DNA from: Anaerolinea sp.
Lineage (GTDB): Bacteria > Chloroflexota > Anaerolineae > Anaerolineales > Anaerolineaceae
DNA: 14,770 bases
Direction: 5' to 3'
Assembly: GCA_013824385.1 (NCBI GenBank)
Contig: PNNU01000032.1
Span: 1-14,770, forward strand
Shown here: positions 7,489 to 14,678 of the stretch, in pieces
Numbering within the stretch: the stretch's first letter is position 1
How the letters are laid out: each line of letters begins with the position of its first letter
The notes under the pieces: generated by a model
Databases searched by the model: none
The model's input: the letters and a program-made list of their open reading frames with translations, nothing else
What the model was told of the DNA's origin: nothing
Program-made: the position numbers and the translations under genes

Positions 7489-8304
7489 ATGGCAAAACAC
7501 GATTTATTGACTGAAGAAGAATTTGCAGCTTACAAGGCACCCGCCAGAGCAGTCCAGCAGCTCAACCAGTTTTTGGTTTCGCAAGGCAAATCCGCGGAGC
7601 AGGTGAGAGTATTGGACTGGGGCTGCGGGCGCGGACGTTTTGTTTTGTACCTGCGCGAACTTGGTTTTGATGCCTACGGTGTGGATATCGATCCCGAACC
7701 CATTGCCAACGGTTTGTCTTTGTTTGAGATAAAAGGGCATCACACTAAACCCCTTTCAGTGATTTCCGCGGAAGGGCGGACCATTTATGAAGACAGATTT
7801 TTCGATTTTATTACGACCGATAATGTACTCGAACACGTCAGCGACCTGGGCAAGGTCATGGCTGAGATTGATCGTTTGACTTCAACAAATGGCGGCGGAT
7901 ACCACATTTTCCCGGCACAACGCCAGTTCATGGAGGGGCATCTCTTTATGCCGTTCGTCCATTGGCTGCCAGAGGGCGGGCTGCGCAAGGCGGTCATCCG
8001 CAGTTGTGTAAAAATGGGAAAAGAACCCCATTGGTCAGAAGTAGCAGGCTTGGGCTTGGAAGCAAAGACTCAGGTCTATTACGATTACAGCACGAATCAT
8101 ATTTTTTACCGTCCTTTCAAAATAATCCGGGAGCGTTTCAAAAAACTTGGTTTTAAAGTTACCTTCTTGAGTCTGCAGAACCCGGCTGTGCAAAAACACA
8201 AGATTCTTGGTCCGCTTGCCAGAATGTCACTGACAAAACCCGTCATTAACTGGCTGGTCTTAACCTTTAAACAAGTAGAACTGTTAATAGAGCGTAAGGC
8301 TTAG
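7489..8304 (+). CDS. Class I SAM-dependent methyltransferase
   Basis: Soluble protein of 271 aa with a Rossmann-fold methyltransferase domain. Motif I is VLDWGCGRGR (residues 41-50), followed by the acidic end of strand 2 in YGVDIDP (about 63-69). The motif-IV/post region is TTDNVLEHVSDLGKVMAEI, which resembles the Methyltransf_11/23 group. The C-terminal third (from about residue 150) has aromatic and basic patches (HWLPEGGLRKAVIRS, YYDYSTNHIFYRPFK) that probably form the acceptor site; I cannot tell the substrate. The ATG has a GGAG ribosome site at 7480-7483, five bases upstream. It is the second gene of a pair with the PIG-L deacetylase, so the two may act on the same molecule, for instance N-deacetylation and then methylation of a sugar. 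Confidence 0.88.
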   Translation: MAKHDLLTEEEFAAYKAPARAVQQLNQFLVSQGKSAEQVRVLDWGCGRGRFVLYLRELGFDAYGVDIDPEPIANGLSLFEIKGHHTKPLSVISAEGRTIYEDRFFDFITTDNVLEHVSDLGKVMAEIDRLTSTNGGGYHIFPAQRQFMEGHLFMPFVHWLPEGGLRKAVIRSCVKMGKEPHWSEVAGLGLEAKTQVYYDYSTNHIFYRPFKIIRERFKKLGFKVTFLSLQNPAVQKHKILGPLARMSLTKPVINWLVLTFKQVELLIERKA

Positions 8305-8316
8305 CCAAGACGCTCT
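8289..8316 (+). terminator. Putative stem-loop at the end of the methyltransferase gene
   Basis: AGAGCG (8289-8294) pairs with CGCTCT (8311-8316), and an inner GGC-TTA-GCC hairpin (8298-8306) sits inside the loop. It overlaps the methyltransferase stop codon and lies just before a new promoter, a sensible place for transcription to end. It has no downstream T tract, so it is a weak terminator candidate at best and may be only an mRNA 3'-end structure. Confidence 0.3.
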
Positions 8317-8337
8317 GCAAACTGAAACTGGTTCTTA

Positions 8338-8346
8338 TGCTATACT
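8338..8346 (+). promoter_or_regulatory. Extended -10 promoter of the membrane-complex cluster
   Basis: TGC-TATACT at 8338-8346 matches an extended -10 element (TGn plus a TATAAT-like hexamer). I see no convincing -35 box, which extended -10 promoters do not need. Transcription would start at about 8353, one or two bases before the ATG at 8355, and no ribosome site precedes that ATG, so the transcript is probably leaderless or nearly so. Confidence 0.55.
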
Positions 8347-8354
8347 CATAAAAG

Positions 8355-8603
8355 ATGATGGACCGCAAATATTGGGCTGATTGGGCGCAAACCTTGCAAC
8401 AAAAAAGACTGACCGGTCTGGTCGTTACCTTATTGGATGGAACCGGTCCGTTAAAAATTCTTTTATCACAGGCATTGATGGGATTTTTACCGTTATTTGG
8501 ACAAACTCGTGAAAGTTCATGGCAATCTTTTGCGTTAATGCTGGAAGATTCTGGAGAATGCCGTTCTTTCACGACCTATCTGCTTGAGGAGAAAAATTCG
8601 TGA
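8355..8603 (+). CDS. Small hypothetical protein, 82 aa, first gene of the cluster
   Basis: I do not recognise a named family. The protein is 82 aa (80 if the second of two adjacent ATGs, at 8358, is used). It has an N-terminal amphipathic region (WADWAQTLQQKRLTG), a hydrophobic middle (VVTLLDGTGPLKILLSQALMGFLPLFG, about residues 23-49) and an acidic C-terminal part (LMLEDSGECRSFTTYLLEEK). The middle is broken by Gly, Pro and Asp, so I read it as a helical, possibly membrane-peripheral protein and not a clear TM protein. The start sits right after an extended -10 element with no Shine-Dalgarno. Its last codons contain the GAGGAG ribosome site (8586-8591) of the next gene, and its TGA overlaps that gene's GTG by four bases (GTGA). 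That coupling supports expression and a shared role with the downstream membrane proteins. Confidence 0.72.
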   Translation: MMDRKYWADWAQTLQQKRLTGLVVTLLDGTGPLKILLSQALMGFLPLFGQTRESSWQSFALMLEDSGECRSFTTYLLEEKNS

Positions 8604-9355
8604 GTCAATATGAACCCTTGATCGGAGCCGTGGTTGTCCTCGTCTTTTCCGGCCTCGTCATTTTTTTCTCTTCCAAAAAGTTCAGAACGAAATTTCCGCC
8701 TGTATTTCGTAAGTTAACTGCCGCTATCAAACTTCGCCGGGCTATTGGTCTGGCAGTTGAAGATGGCACGCGCATCCATGTGTCGTTGGGCAATGGAAGC
8801 ATGATCGATCCTGCAAATCCCTCAGCACTCGTTGGTCTCAGCACATTGAACCGCATCGGGCAAATGGCTTCCACCAGCGACCTTCCACCCATGTGCACCA
8901 GCGGCAGCGGTGACTTGCAAATCCTCAGTCAGGATGTGCTGATAGGCAATGCGGCTGATAGTCACACACTTGGACAGTTGGATCCAAGTTTGGCGAGGAT
9001 GACTGGCGTTACACCCTTTTCATATGCCATTGGAGCTGTTGAATCCATGCAGGATTCCGGTACAAGCGCAAATGTTTTGATGGGTGATTTTGGCGCTGAA
9101 GCGGGATTGATATGCGACGGCGCAGAAAATCAAAATTCCTATAAATTGGCAGGCAGCAATTCAATCATTGCACAATCCATATTCTTCGCCCTGGCGGATG
9201 ACGCCTTGATCGGCGAGGAACTTTACGCGCTGCCTGCTTATCTTGGGTCTCAGGCAGCCCACCAGGCAAGCCTGCGAGTTCAAGATATATTTCGCTATTC
9301 TGTTATTTTGATATTGTTGGGAGCGGTGCTTTCCAGGTTGGCAGGTTGGGCATGA
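8600..9355 (+). CDS. DUF6754-like bitopic membrane protein
   Basis: Protein of 251 aa with one TM helix at each end (about 7-23 and 233-250) around a central soluble domain. After TM1 comes a strongly basic stretch (SSKKFRTKFPPVFRKL, about 25-39), so by the positive-inside rule the central domain should be cytoplasmic. That domain begins LAVEDGTRIHVSLGNG (51-66) and continues through 'GLSTLNRIGQMASTSDLPPM' and 'LMGDFGAEAGLI'. From memory this matches the uncharacterised Pfam family DUF6754, seen in Chloroflexota and some other bacteria; I could not run a profile search. No catalytic motif is evident. The start is GTG at 8600, fixed by a strong GAGGAG eight bases upstream and a GTGA overlap with the small gene. 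The next gene overlaps as ATGA. It is probably a structural or scaffolding subunit. Confidence 0.8.
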   Translation: MSQYEPLIGAVVVLVFSGLVIFFSSKKFRTKFPPVFRKLTAAIKLRRAIGLAVEDGTRIHVSLGNGSMIDPANPSALVGLSTLNRIGQMASTSDLPPMCTSGSGDLQILSQDVLIGNAADSHTLGQLDPSLARMTGVTPFSYAIGAVESMQDSGTSANVLMGDFGAEAGLICDGAENQNSYKLAGSNSIIAQSIFFALADDALIGEELYALPAYLGSQAAHQASLRVQDIFRYSVILILLGAVLSRLAGWA

Positions 9356-9972
9356 AATCACCGTTATCCGTGCTGGTTGCCATTCTAAGCGGTCTGCTTG
9401 TGCTCTCCGGGTATTTCTTCCCGGTTCCCGCGTTAATCGCCATACGCACTCCCATGCTGGATTGGGCCGTAACCCTGGCCGGTATTGCCGGTCTTGTGGC
9501 AATCGCCAACCTGATCATTGGTGTGCATTTGAGACGTTTGCGTGAAGCAGGTTCAAAGCGATTCTTCAGTATCGTAGTTCTGATCTCATTTTTAGTTGTG
9601 GCCGGGTTAGGTTTTTATTTGGGCCCCACTGATGTGAATTATCAAAAAGTTGTTACTGGCATTCAAACACCCATTGAGACCAGCCTGATGGCTTTGTTAG
9701 CCATCACCCTAACCTTTTCAAGCTTGAAGATGCTGCAACGGCAGCGCAATTGGATGGGACTGGTCTTCTTTCTCAGTGTCATCCTCTTTTTGGTGATCAA
9801 CAGCGGTGTTCTGGCTTTTTCGGCCGAAATCCCTGTGCTGCAAGATCTGCTTTCCGGCTTTCACCAAATTCCGGCGGCGGGTGCGCGGGGTATTTTATTA
9901 GGCATCGCCCTGGGCAGCCTGGCTGCGGGCGTGCGTATACTCATCGGTTCAGATAAACCCTACAGTGGATGA
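9352..9972 (+). CDS. Six-TM integral membrane protein of unknown function
   Basis: Hydrophobic protein of 206 aa with about six predicted TM helices (roughly 6-25, 35-58, 71-91, 107-125, 133-155 and 177-195). A basic loop (HLRRLREAGSKRF, about 59-71) follows TM2 and would be cytoplasmic. I do not recognise a named family. No transporter or enzyme signature is visible; the loop with 'GPTDVNYQKVVTGIQTPIE' is the longest polar segment. I chose the ATG at 9352, which overlaps the previous stop as ATGA, over an in-frame TTG at 9346, because the same overlap occurs elsewhere in the cluster. Position between the DUF6754-like gene and the zinc-ribbon gene, with 4-nt overlaps on both sides, implies tightly matched synthesis and probably membership of one complex. 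Confidence 0.82.
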   Translation: MKSPLSVLVAILSGLLVLSGYFFPVPALIAIRTPMLDWAVTLAGIAGLVAIANLIIGVHLRRLREAGSKRFFSIVVLISFLVVAGLGFYLGPTDVNYQKVVTGIQTPIETSLMALLAITLTFSSLKMLQRQRNWMGLVFFLSVILFLVINSGVLAFSAEIPVLQDLLSGFHQIPAAGARGILLGIALGSLAAGVRILIGSDKPYSG

Positions 9973-12221
9973 TAATGGCCGATAATATTTGTCCCATTTG
10001 CCAACGACCCAATGATGCCAATGCAGAACGCTGTTGGTATTGTCAGGCTGAGCTTACGCCTAACGAACAACCCACACCGGTTAATGGCACCGACTGGTTA
10101 AACGGACTGCGCGAAGAATCTGTTCAATCAACCGAACCCGAAACGCCTGAACCGACCGGGGAACCTGAGAAACCTGAAGAGGTACCTGATTGGCTGGCGC
10201 GTATCCGCACACGCGAGCAGATGGAACGTGAAACTCAAACCAACAGCCAGACATCGGCTCAATCTGAACCTCCTGCCGCCGAAAAGAAGGAAGAACTGCC
10301 AGATTGGCTTAAAGAGATCAAGGCAGGATATTCCGGCAAGAAATCGGACTCTGAAAACGAAGAATCCGCACCGGACTCTGTTTCTCCCTTTGCACCTTCC
10401 GCGCCGGAAGAGAAAAAATCAGCAGCTTCCAACCTGGATCAGAGCGATGATACCGATGAGTGGCTGAGCAGACTGGCCGCCTGGAAGCCCATTGAGGAAC
10501 AGGGTTCCTCAGAATCTGTATCTACTGAACCTGAAGAAGTGATCCCAGAGCAGGAGAACTCTCCGCAATCCCATTTTGACCTGGATTCTCTGGCAGCCTT
10601 GCATCAAGCCGAGTTTCGACCTTTTGAATTGAATCGTGGCGATGGCTGGCAAAAACTTGAGACTGATGAGCCGCAGGTTGAACCGGAGGTCACCCCCAAA
10701 GAAGAACAGCAGTTGTCATTTGAGGATATCAAACCCCCTGAAGAAGAACTGCCGAAATCCAGTTTTGATATCAATGCCCTGCGTGAGACGATCGCAGTTC
10801 AGCAATCTAATCCTGATTTTTTCACGGAACAAAATCTTCCTAACGAAGAATTGGAAGAAGACGATCTGTCGGAAGATGATCTGCTGGATTTCACTTCTCC
10901 GGTCGTGGAAAAAACCGAAACACCTTTACCAGAAAATCCGATCTTTTCAGAAGCATCTTCTGAATTCCTGATGGATGAATCCGCAATTTCTCCTTTTGTG
11001 CCAGACGATTTGCCGGATTGGTTGGCCACAGCCAAACTTGAGAAACCAGAAAAACACTCCAGTGAGCCTGTTGCAGAAGAATTGGATGCCAGTGGTTTGG
11101 TTTCGGAAATTGAAAAAGGCAATCTTCCAGCCTGGCTGCAGGCAGCACGCACCCCGGCAGCCGAACCAGTCAAAGCAGATGAGGAAGAATCGCAAGAAGA
11201 AGGGCTGCTCGCGGGTATTTCTGGTACGCTGCAATCTCAAAGTCTTGGCGTTGACATTCGAAAACCCGTTGGATACGGTTCTGCATTAAAGGTTTCTGAA
11301 CGGCAGAAGCGCAGCGCCAACCTTTTTGCCAATCTGGTGGATGAAACTCTCGAGATTAGTGATTTAGGCATTCCGAAAAAAAATAAAAATCAACGCATAC
11401 TTTGGCGTCTGGCGGTTGCTTTTGCATTTATATTGATCATTTTTCTTTCAAAAAGTGTGCTCGCTCCTTATCTGATTCAACCAGCGCTCTTCCCACCTGA
11501 AGTGGTCTCCGTATATGATCAGGTGAGCGCCATCCCGGTTGATAAACCCGTGCTTCTGACTGGTGATTTTGAAGCCGCTGTTGCCGGAGAATTATCCTGG
11601 AGTTCACAATCCTTATTGGAGCATCTCATGCGCCGAAATTTGGATCTGGTGATCCTGTCCAGCAATCCATCCGGCTCGGCCATGATGACCCAACTCATCC
11701 AAAATGCCGCAAAAAATGTGGAGGGATACGATCTTTCAACGCACCTGATCACCCTGGGTTACCTGCCCGGTGGAGCAACAGGGGTGCAGCTTTTGGCAGG
11801 TAATCCGAGAACGGCCATGCCTTACACCCATAATCTTGATGCTGCCTGGAATTCAGATATTCTGCATTCAGTAAATGTTCTGAGCGATTTTGGTGCATTG
11901 ATTGTTTTGAGTGATAAATCCGAGAGTTCCCGAGCCTGGGTGGAACAAATCCAGCCCGGATTGGGAACGACGCCGCTGATGTTTGTGGTCAGTGCGCAGG
12001 CTGCTCCACTGCTGCAGCCCTATTACCAAAGTGGACAGATCTCTGGTTACGTGGCTGGTTTTTATGGCAGCCTGGCTTACGAACAAATGCTTCAGCAATC
12101 CAATGATGTGCTTGCCCATCTGGGTGCATTTCAATCAGCCATGCTATTAGCGGCTGTGATGATCTTGATTGGCGGTCTGGTAACCTTGATTCGGCCGGCA
12201 GCCCCCGTGAGCAAAGGTTAA
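9969..12221 (+). CDS. Zinc-ribbon protein with acidic WL-motif linker and extracytoplasmic alpha/beta domain
   Basis: 750-aa multidomain protein. Residues 8-25 form a zinc ribbon (C8-PI-C11 and C22-WY-C25). Residues about 40-470 are acidic, Pro/Glu/Ser-rich and probably disordered, carrying six Trp-Leu motifs (W43, W75, W113, W165, W351, W389; mostly PDWL-like) and two FD[LI][DN]xL motifs (F203, F266). A basic KKNKNQR precedes TM1 (about 477-500), placing the long N-terminal part in the cytoplasm. Residues about 505-720 look like an alpha/beta fold (strands KPVLLTGDF, LDLVILSSN, ALIVLSDK, PLMFVVSA; a GYLPGGATG loop) outside the membrane. TM2 is at about 723-742, with a short cytoplasmic tail. 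The start is ATG 9969 (ATGA overlap); ATG 9975, giving MADNICPICQRPN, is an equally good alternative. No catalytic residues are recognised. A scaffold or sensor subunit is inferred. Confidence 0.85.
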   Translation: MIMADNICPICQRPNDANAERCWYCQAELTPNEQPTPVNGTDWLNGLREESVQSTEPETPEPTGEPEKPEEVPDWLARIRTREQMERETQTNSQTSAQSEPPAAEKKEELPDWLKEIKAGYSGKKSDSENEESAPDSVSPFAPSAPEEKKSAASNLDQSDDTDEWLSRLAAWKPIEEQGSSESVSTEPEEVIPEQENSPQSHFDLDSLAALHQAEFRPFELNRGDGWQKLETDEPQVEPEVTPKEEQQLSFEDIKPPEEELPKSSFDINALRETIAVQQSNPDFFTEQNLPNEELEEDDLSEDDLLDFTSPVVEKTETPLPENPIFSEASSEFLMDESAISPFVPDDLPDWLATAKLEKPEKHSSEPVAEELDASGLVSEIEKGNLPAWLQAARTPAAEPVKADEEESQEEGLLAGISGTLQSQSLGVDIRKPVGYGSALKVSERQKRSANLFANLVDETLEISDLGIPKKNKNQRILWRLAVAFAFILIIFLSKSVLAPYLIQPALFPPEVVSVYDQVSAIPVDKPVLLTGDFEAAVAGELSWSSQSLLEHLMRRNLDLVILSSNPSGSAMMTQLIQNAAKNVEGYDLSTHLITLGYLPGGATGVQLLAGNPRTAMPYTHNLDAAWNSDILHSVNVLSDFGALIVLSDKSESSRAWVEQIQPGLGTTPLMFVVSAQAAPLLQPYYQSGQISGYVAGFYGSLAYEQMLQQSNDVLAHLGAFQSAMLLAAVMILIGGLVTLIRPAAPVSKG

Positions 12222-12228
12222 ACAAAAG

Positions 12229-12903
12229 ATGCCGACCCTTTCTGCTGATTTACTCTGGATGCTCATTAGCTTTTTACTCACTCTGATGGTATTCAGTTAC
12301 CTTTTTGGTGACAATGCCGTTTTCCGTTTTGTTTCAGCATTATTTATTGGTGCAACGACCGGATATTTTCTGGTGATATTGGTTTTCCAGGTGGTGTTGC
12401 CGCGTTTGGTAGCACCCATCCTCAACGGTTCGGTGATCACCCTGGTTCCGCTGCTGCTTTCTGGATTGCTGCTAATGAAGCTTTCACCCAAGCTGGCTAA
12501 ATTTGGCAACATTTCCATGGCCTACCTGGTGGGCACAGGCGCGGCGGTCGCCATTGGTGGTGCGGTATTAGGCACCCTGTTTGGACAAATCAAAGGGTCG
12601 TTGACCGCTTTTGATACATTGCAGCAAGCCACGGGTACGCCACCGATTTTTCTGATCCTTGAAGGGACGTTTATGCTGGTGGGCACGATTGCCACCCTGA
12701 TTTATTTCAGCTTCAGTGCGAAAAATACCCCTCAAAAAACGCCCAAACGCGGATGGATCACCTCCATCTTTGCCTGGATTGGACAATTCTTCATCGCCAT
12801 TACACTCGGTGCTGTTTTCGCAGGAGTATTAACCACTGCCATCACAGCATTGATCGAACGATCTGATTTTATCCTTCAATCCATCAATACCTTGATGCGT
12901 TAA
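12229..12903 (+). CDS. Second six-TM integral membrane protein of unknown function
   Basis: Very hydrophobic protein of 224 aa with about six TM helices (roughly 8-25, 32-55, 67-83, 97-117, 137-159 and 178-202). The main polar loops are 'QIKGSLTAFDTLQQATGTPP' (about 119-138) and a basic loop SAKNTPQKTPKRG (about 163-175) that should be cytoplasmic. I do not recognise a named family, and it shows no obvious similarity by eye to the other six-TM protein upstream. It begins seven bases after the zinc-ribbon gene's stop, with AAAGG (12213-12217) as a somewhat distant ribosome site, and ends nine bases before the MutL-family gene. Its position suggests it could be a membrane partner of that ATPase, but nothing in the sequence shows a transport or enzymatic mechanism. 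Confidence 0.82.
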   Translation: MPTLSADLLWMLISFLLTLMVFSYLFGDNAVFRFVSALFIGATTGYFLVILVFQVVLPRLVAPILNGSVITLVPLLLSGLLLMKLSPKLAKFGNISMAYLVGTGAAVAIGGAVLGTLFGQIKGSLTAFDTLQQATGTPPIFLILEGTFMLVGTIATLIYFSFSAKNTPQKTPKRGWITSIFAWIGQFFIAITLGAVFAGVLTTAITALIERSDFILQSINTLMR

Positions 12904-12912
12904 CAGGAATTT

Positions 12913-14637
12913 ATGGCTACGTTAATTACGGATGTGAATTCAGTCTTGGGTATAGAGATCGGCTCAGTGCAAACCAGGGCTGTGCTCTTTGATGTGGTTG
13001 AAGAGACTTACCAGTTTCTTGCTTCAGGCAGTGCGCCTACCACCTGCGGCGAACCCATATTTGACGTGATGCCTGGTGTTATTGAAGCCATCCGTGAATT
13101 GCAAGAGATCACGGGAAGATTCTTTCTGGATTTGAACCAGAAGTTGATCATTCCAAGCCACGGCGGGGTCGAGGGTGTAGACAGGCTGTTGATCACCCTT
13201 TCGTGGGGTCCCGATCTGGATGTGGTTACTTTTGGGTTGTTGAATGAATTTTCACTTGAGACCGCCAACCGACTTGCCAGAACTCTTCCTCTTAACGTCG
13301 TGGATAGTTTTGGCATTAATGACAGGCGTTCGACGCAGTCTCAGATGGATGCTTTGCTGGCAGCAAAACCCAGGATATTGATCTTTGCGGGTGGGTCAGA
13401 TCGCGGGGCAACAAAATCCGTGGGACGTACCGCCAATATGATTGCCTCTTCACTTCACCTTTTCAAAGCCGATGAAAGACCCAAAGTGTTATTTTGCGGT
13501 AATCGAGCCATGGCACGCAGGGTTAAAGAAATCCTCGAAAAAGAAACAACTTATATGAGCACCAACAATATCAGGCCTGAGATTGAGAACGAAGATCTGG
13601 CTCAGGCTTCTTTTGATCTGAACCAATTAGTCATCGATGAGAAGCTGAACTCAATTAATGGTCTCGAACGCATCGCGGTTTATTCCAATGAAAAACCGCA
13701 GCTAACCGGCATCGGGTTTCAGCGCGTAATTCGCTTTCTTGGTAAACAGTACGACCCGCTGCGCAAAGTATTGGGCATTGATCTTGGTTCTGCCCATGTT
13801 ACTGCTGCATTTGCCAACCATCACGAAAGCAGACAGATTACATTACCCTTTGGAACGGGGTTTGGTCTGGAAAAAGCCTTAAATCAAACCCGCTTTGCAG
13901 ACATTGAAAAATGGCTGCCAGAAGCTTTGTCTGAATCTCAGGTAATGGATTATCTCTGGCAGAAGACCATTTATCCGAACAGCCTGCCAGTCAGCCAGGT
14001 TGATCTGCAAATTGAGCTCGCTTTTGTGCGCCACCTTTTGTGTATGACCATGCGCGAACTTGATGCCCATGCTGACCTCATCACCAGGAGCTTTGAACCG
14101 GTTTTGGTGGGCGGTTCCATTTTGATGCACGCGGCTTCGCCGTGGCAGATGCTGACCACCCTGCTGGATGGCATCCAACCGATTGGGATCACCCCGCTGG
14201 TAGTGGATAAACACGGCATACTCTCGTTATTGGGCGCCGCGGCCAAGTCTAATCCCCTGGTGCCAGTGCAGGTATTGGAAAGCACCGCTTTTATCAATCT
14301 GGCGACCGTGATCTCGATCGAAAGCAAAGCAAAATCAGGAACAGTGATTCTTACTGCCCGCTTACAATCAGCATCAGGTAAGGCTCGTGAGATTGCCGTT
14401 AAGCAAGGGGAACTCTCATCGCTACCATTGGCTTTCGGTGAATCAGGTATGCTGACGCTTAAATCTGAATCCAAAGTACACATCGCTGATATTGAGATTG
14501 GCAAAGAACCAATCAAGGTGAGAGGCGGGGTGTGCGGACTGGTCTTTGACACCCGCGGACGTCCTCTGGTGATGCCCGTTGATAAAGTTCACCGACTTGC
14601 ATTGCTTGAAAAATGGTCAAAACCTGCAAATCAATAA
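12913..14637 (+). CDS. MutL/GlmL-family ASKHA ATPase, without a nearby glutamate mutase
   Basis: Protein of 574 aa assigned to the GlmL/MutL family (methylaspartate mutase accessory protein; Pfam MutL), an actin/Hsp70-fold group unrelated to DNA-repair MutL. Two glycine-rich nucleotide-binding segments are visible: GIEIGSVQTRAVLFD (from residue 13) and GIDLGSAHVTAAF (from residue 288). A third, VLVGGS (397-402), fits the adenosine motif. The last hundred residues look beta-rich. Known members sit beside the B12-dependent glutamate mutase subunits and are thought to aid or reactivate that enzyme. None is in this window, and the neighbours are membrane proteins, so the role here may differ. There is no TM segment. 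The ATG has AGGA four bases upstream. GlmL-like is likely; direct participation in glutamate fermentation cannot be excluded. Confidence 0.85.
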   Translation: MATLITDVNSVLGIEIGSVQTRAVLFDVVEETYQFLASGSAPTTCGEPIFDVMPGVIEAIRELQEITGRFFLDLNQKLIIPSHGGVEGVDRLLITLSWGPDLDVVTFGLLNEFSLETANRLARTLPLNVVDSFGINDRRSTQSQMDALLAAKPRILIFAGGSDRGATKSVGRTANMIASSLHLFKADERPKVLFCGNRAMARRVKEILEKETTYMSTNNIRPEIENEDLAQASFDLNQLVIDEKLNSINGLERIAVYSNEKPQLTGIGFQRVIRFLGKQYDPLRKVLGIDLGSAHVTAAFANHHESRQITLPFGTGFGLEKALNQTRFADIEKWLPEALSESQVMDYLWQKTIYPNSLPVSQVDLQIELAFVRHLLCMTMRELDAHADLITRSFEPVLVGGSILMHAASPWQMLTTLLDGIQPIGITPLVVDKHGILSLLGAAAKSNPLVPVQVLESTAFINLATVISIESKAKSGTVILTARLQSASGKAREIAVKQGELSSLPLAFGESGMLTLKSESKVHIADIEIGKEPIKVRGGVCGLVFDTRGRPLVMPVDKVHRLALLEKWSKPANQ

Positions 14638-14678
14638 AAATTGGTATGTTTATTGCAACATGAGAACCAGGTGACATT

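Noticed and set aside
9346..9351. A TTG start two codons upstream for the six-TM protein
   Set aside because: The ATG at 9352 overlaps the previous stop as ATGA, the same arrangement as several other junctions here.
10069..11160. Tandem DNA repeats or a CRISPR-like array in the acidic region of the zinc-ribbon gene
   Set aside because: The repetition is at the level of short protein motifs and Glu/Pro-rich composition; no exact nucleotide repeat units with regular spacing are present.
13971..14552. A 193-residue open frame on the minus strand
   Set aside because: It lies wholly inside the MutL-family gene, whose protein has clear family motifs; the antisense translation shows no domain and no ribosome site that would support it.
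12913..14637. DNA mismatch-repair MutL
   Set aside because: The name is shared only; the sequence has ASKHA glycine motifs (GIEIGS, GIDLGS) and no GHKL ATPase motifs of mismatch-repair MutL.
14635..14656. Possible terminator after the MutL-family gene (AATAAA...TTTATT)
   Set aside because: The stem is only A-T pairs without a GC core or T tract; too weak to call.
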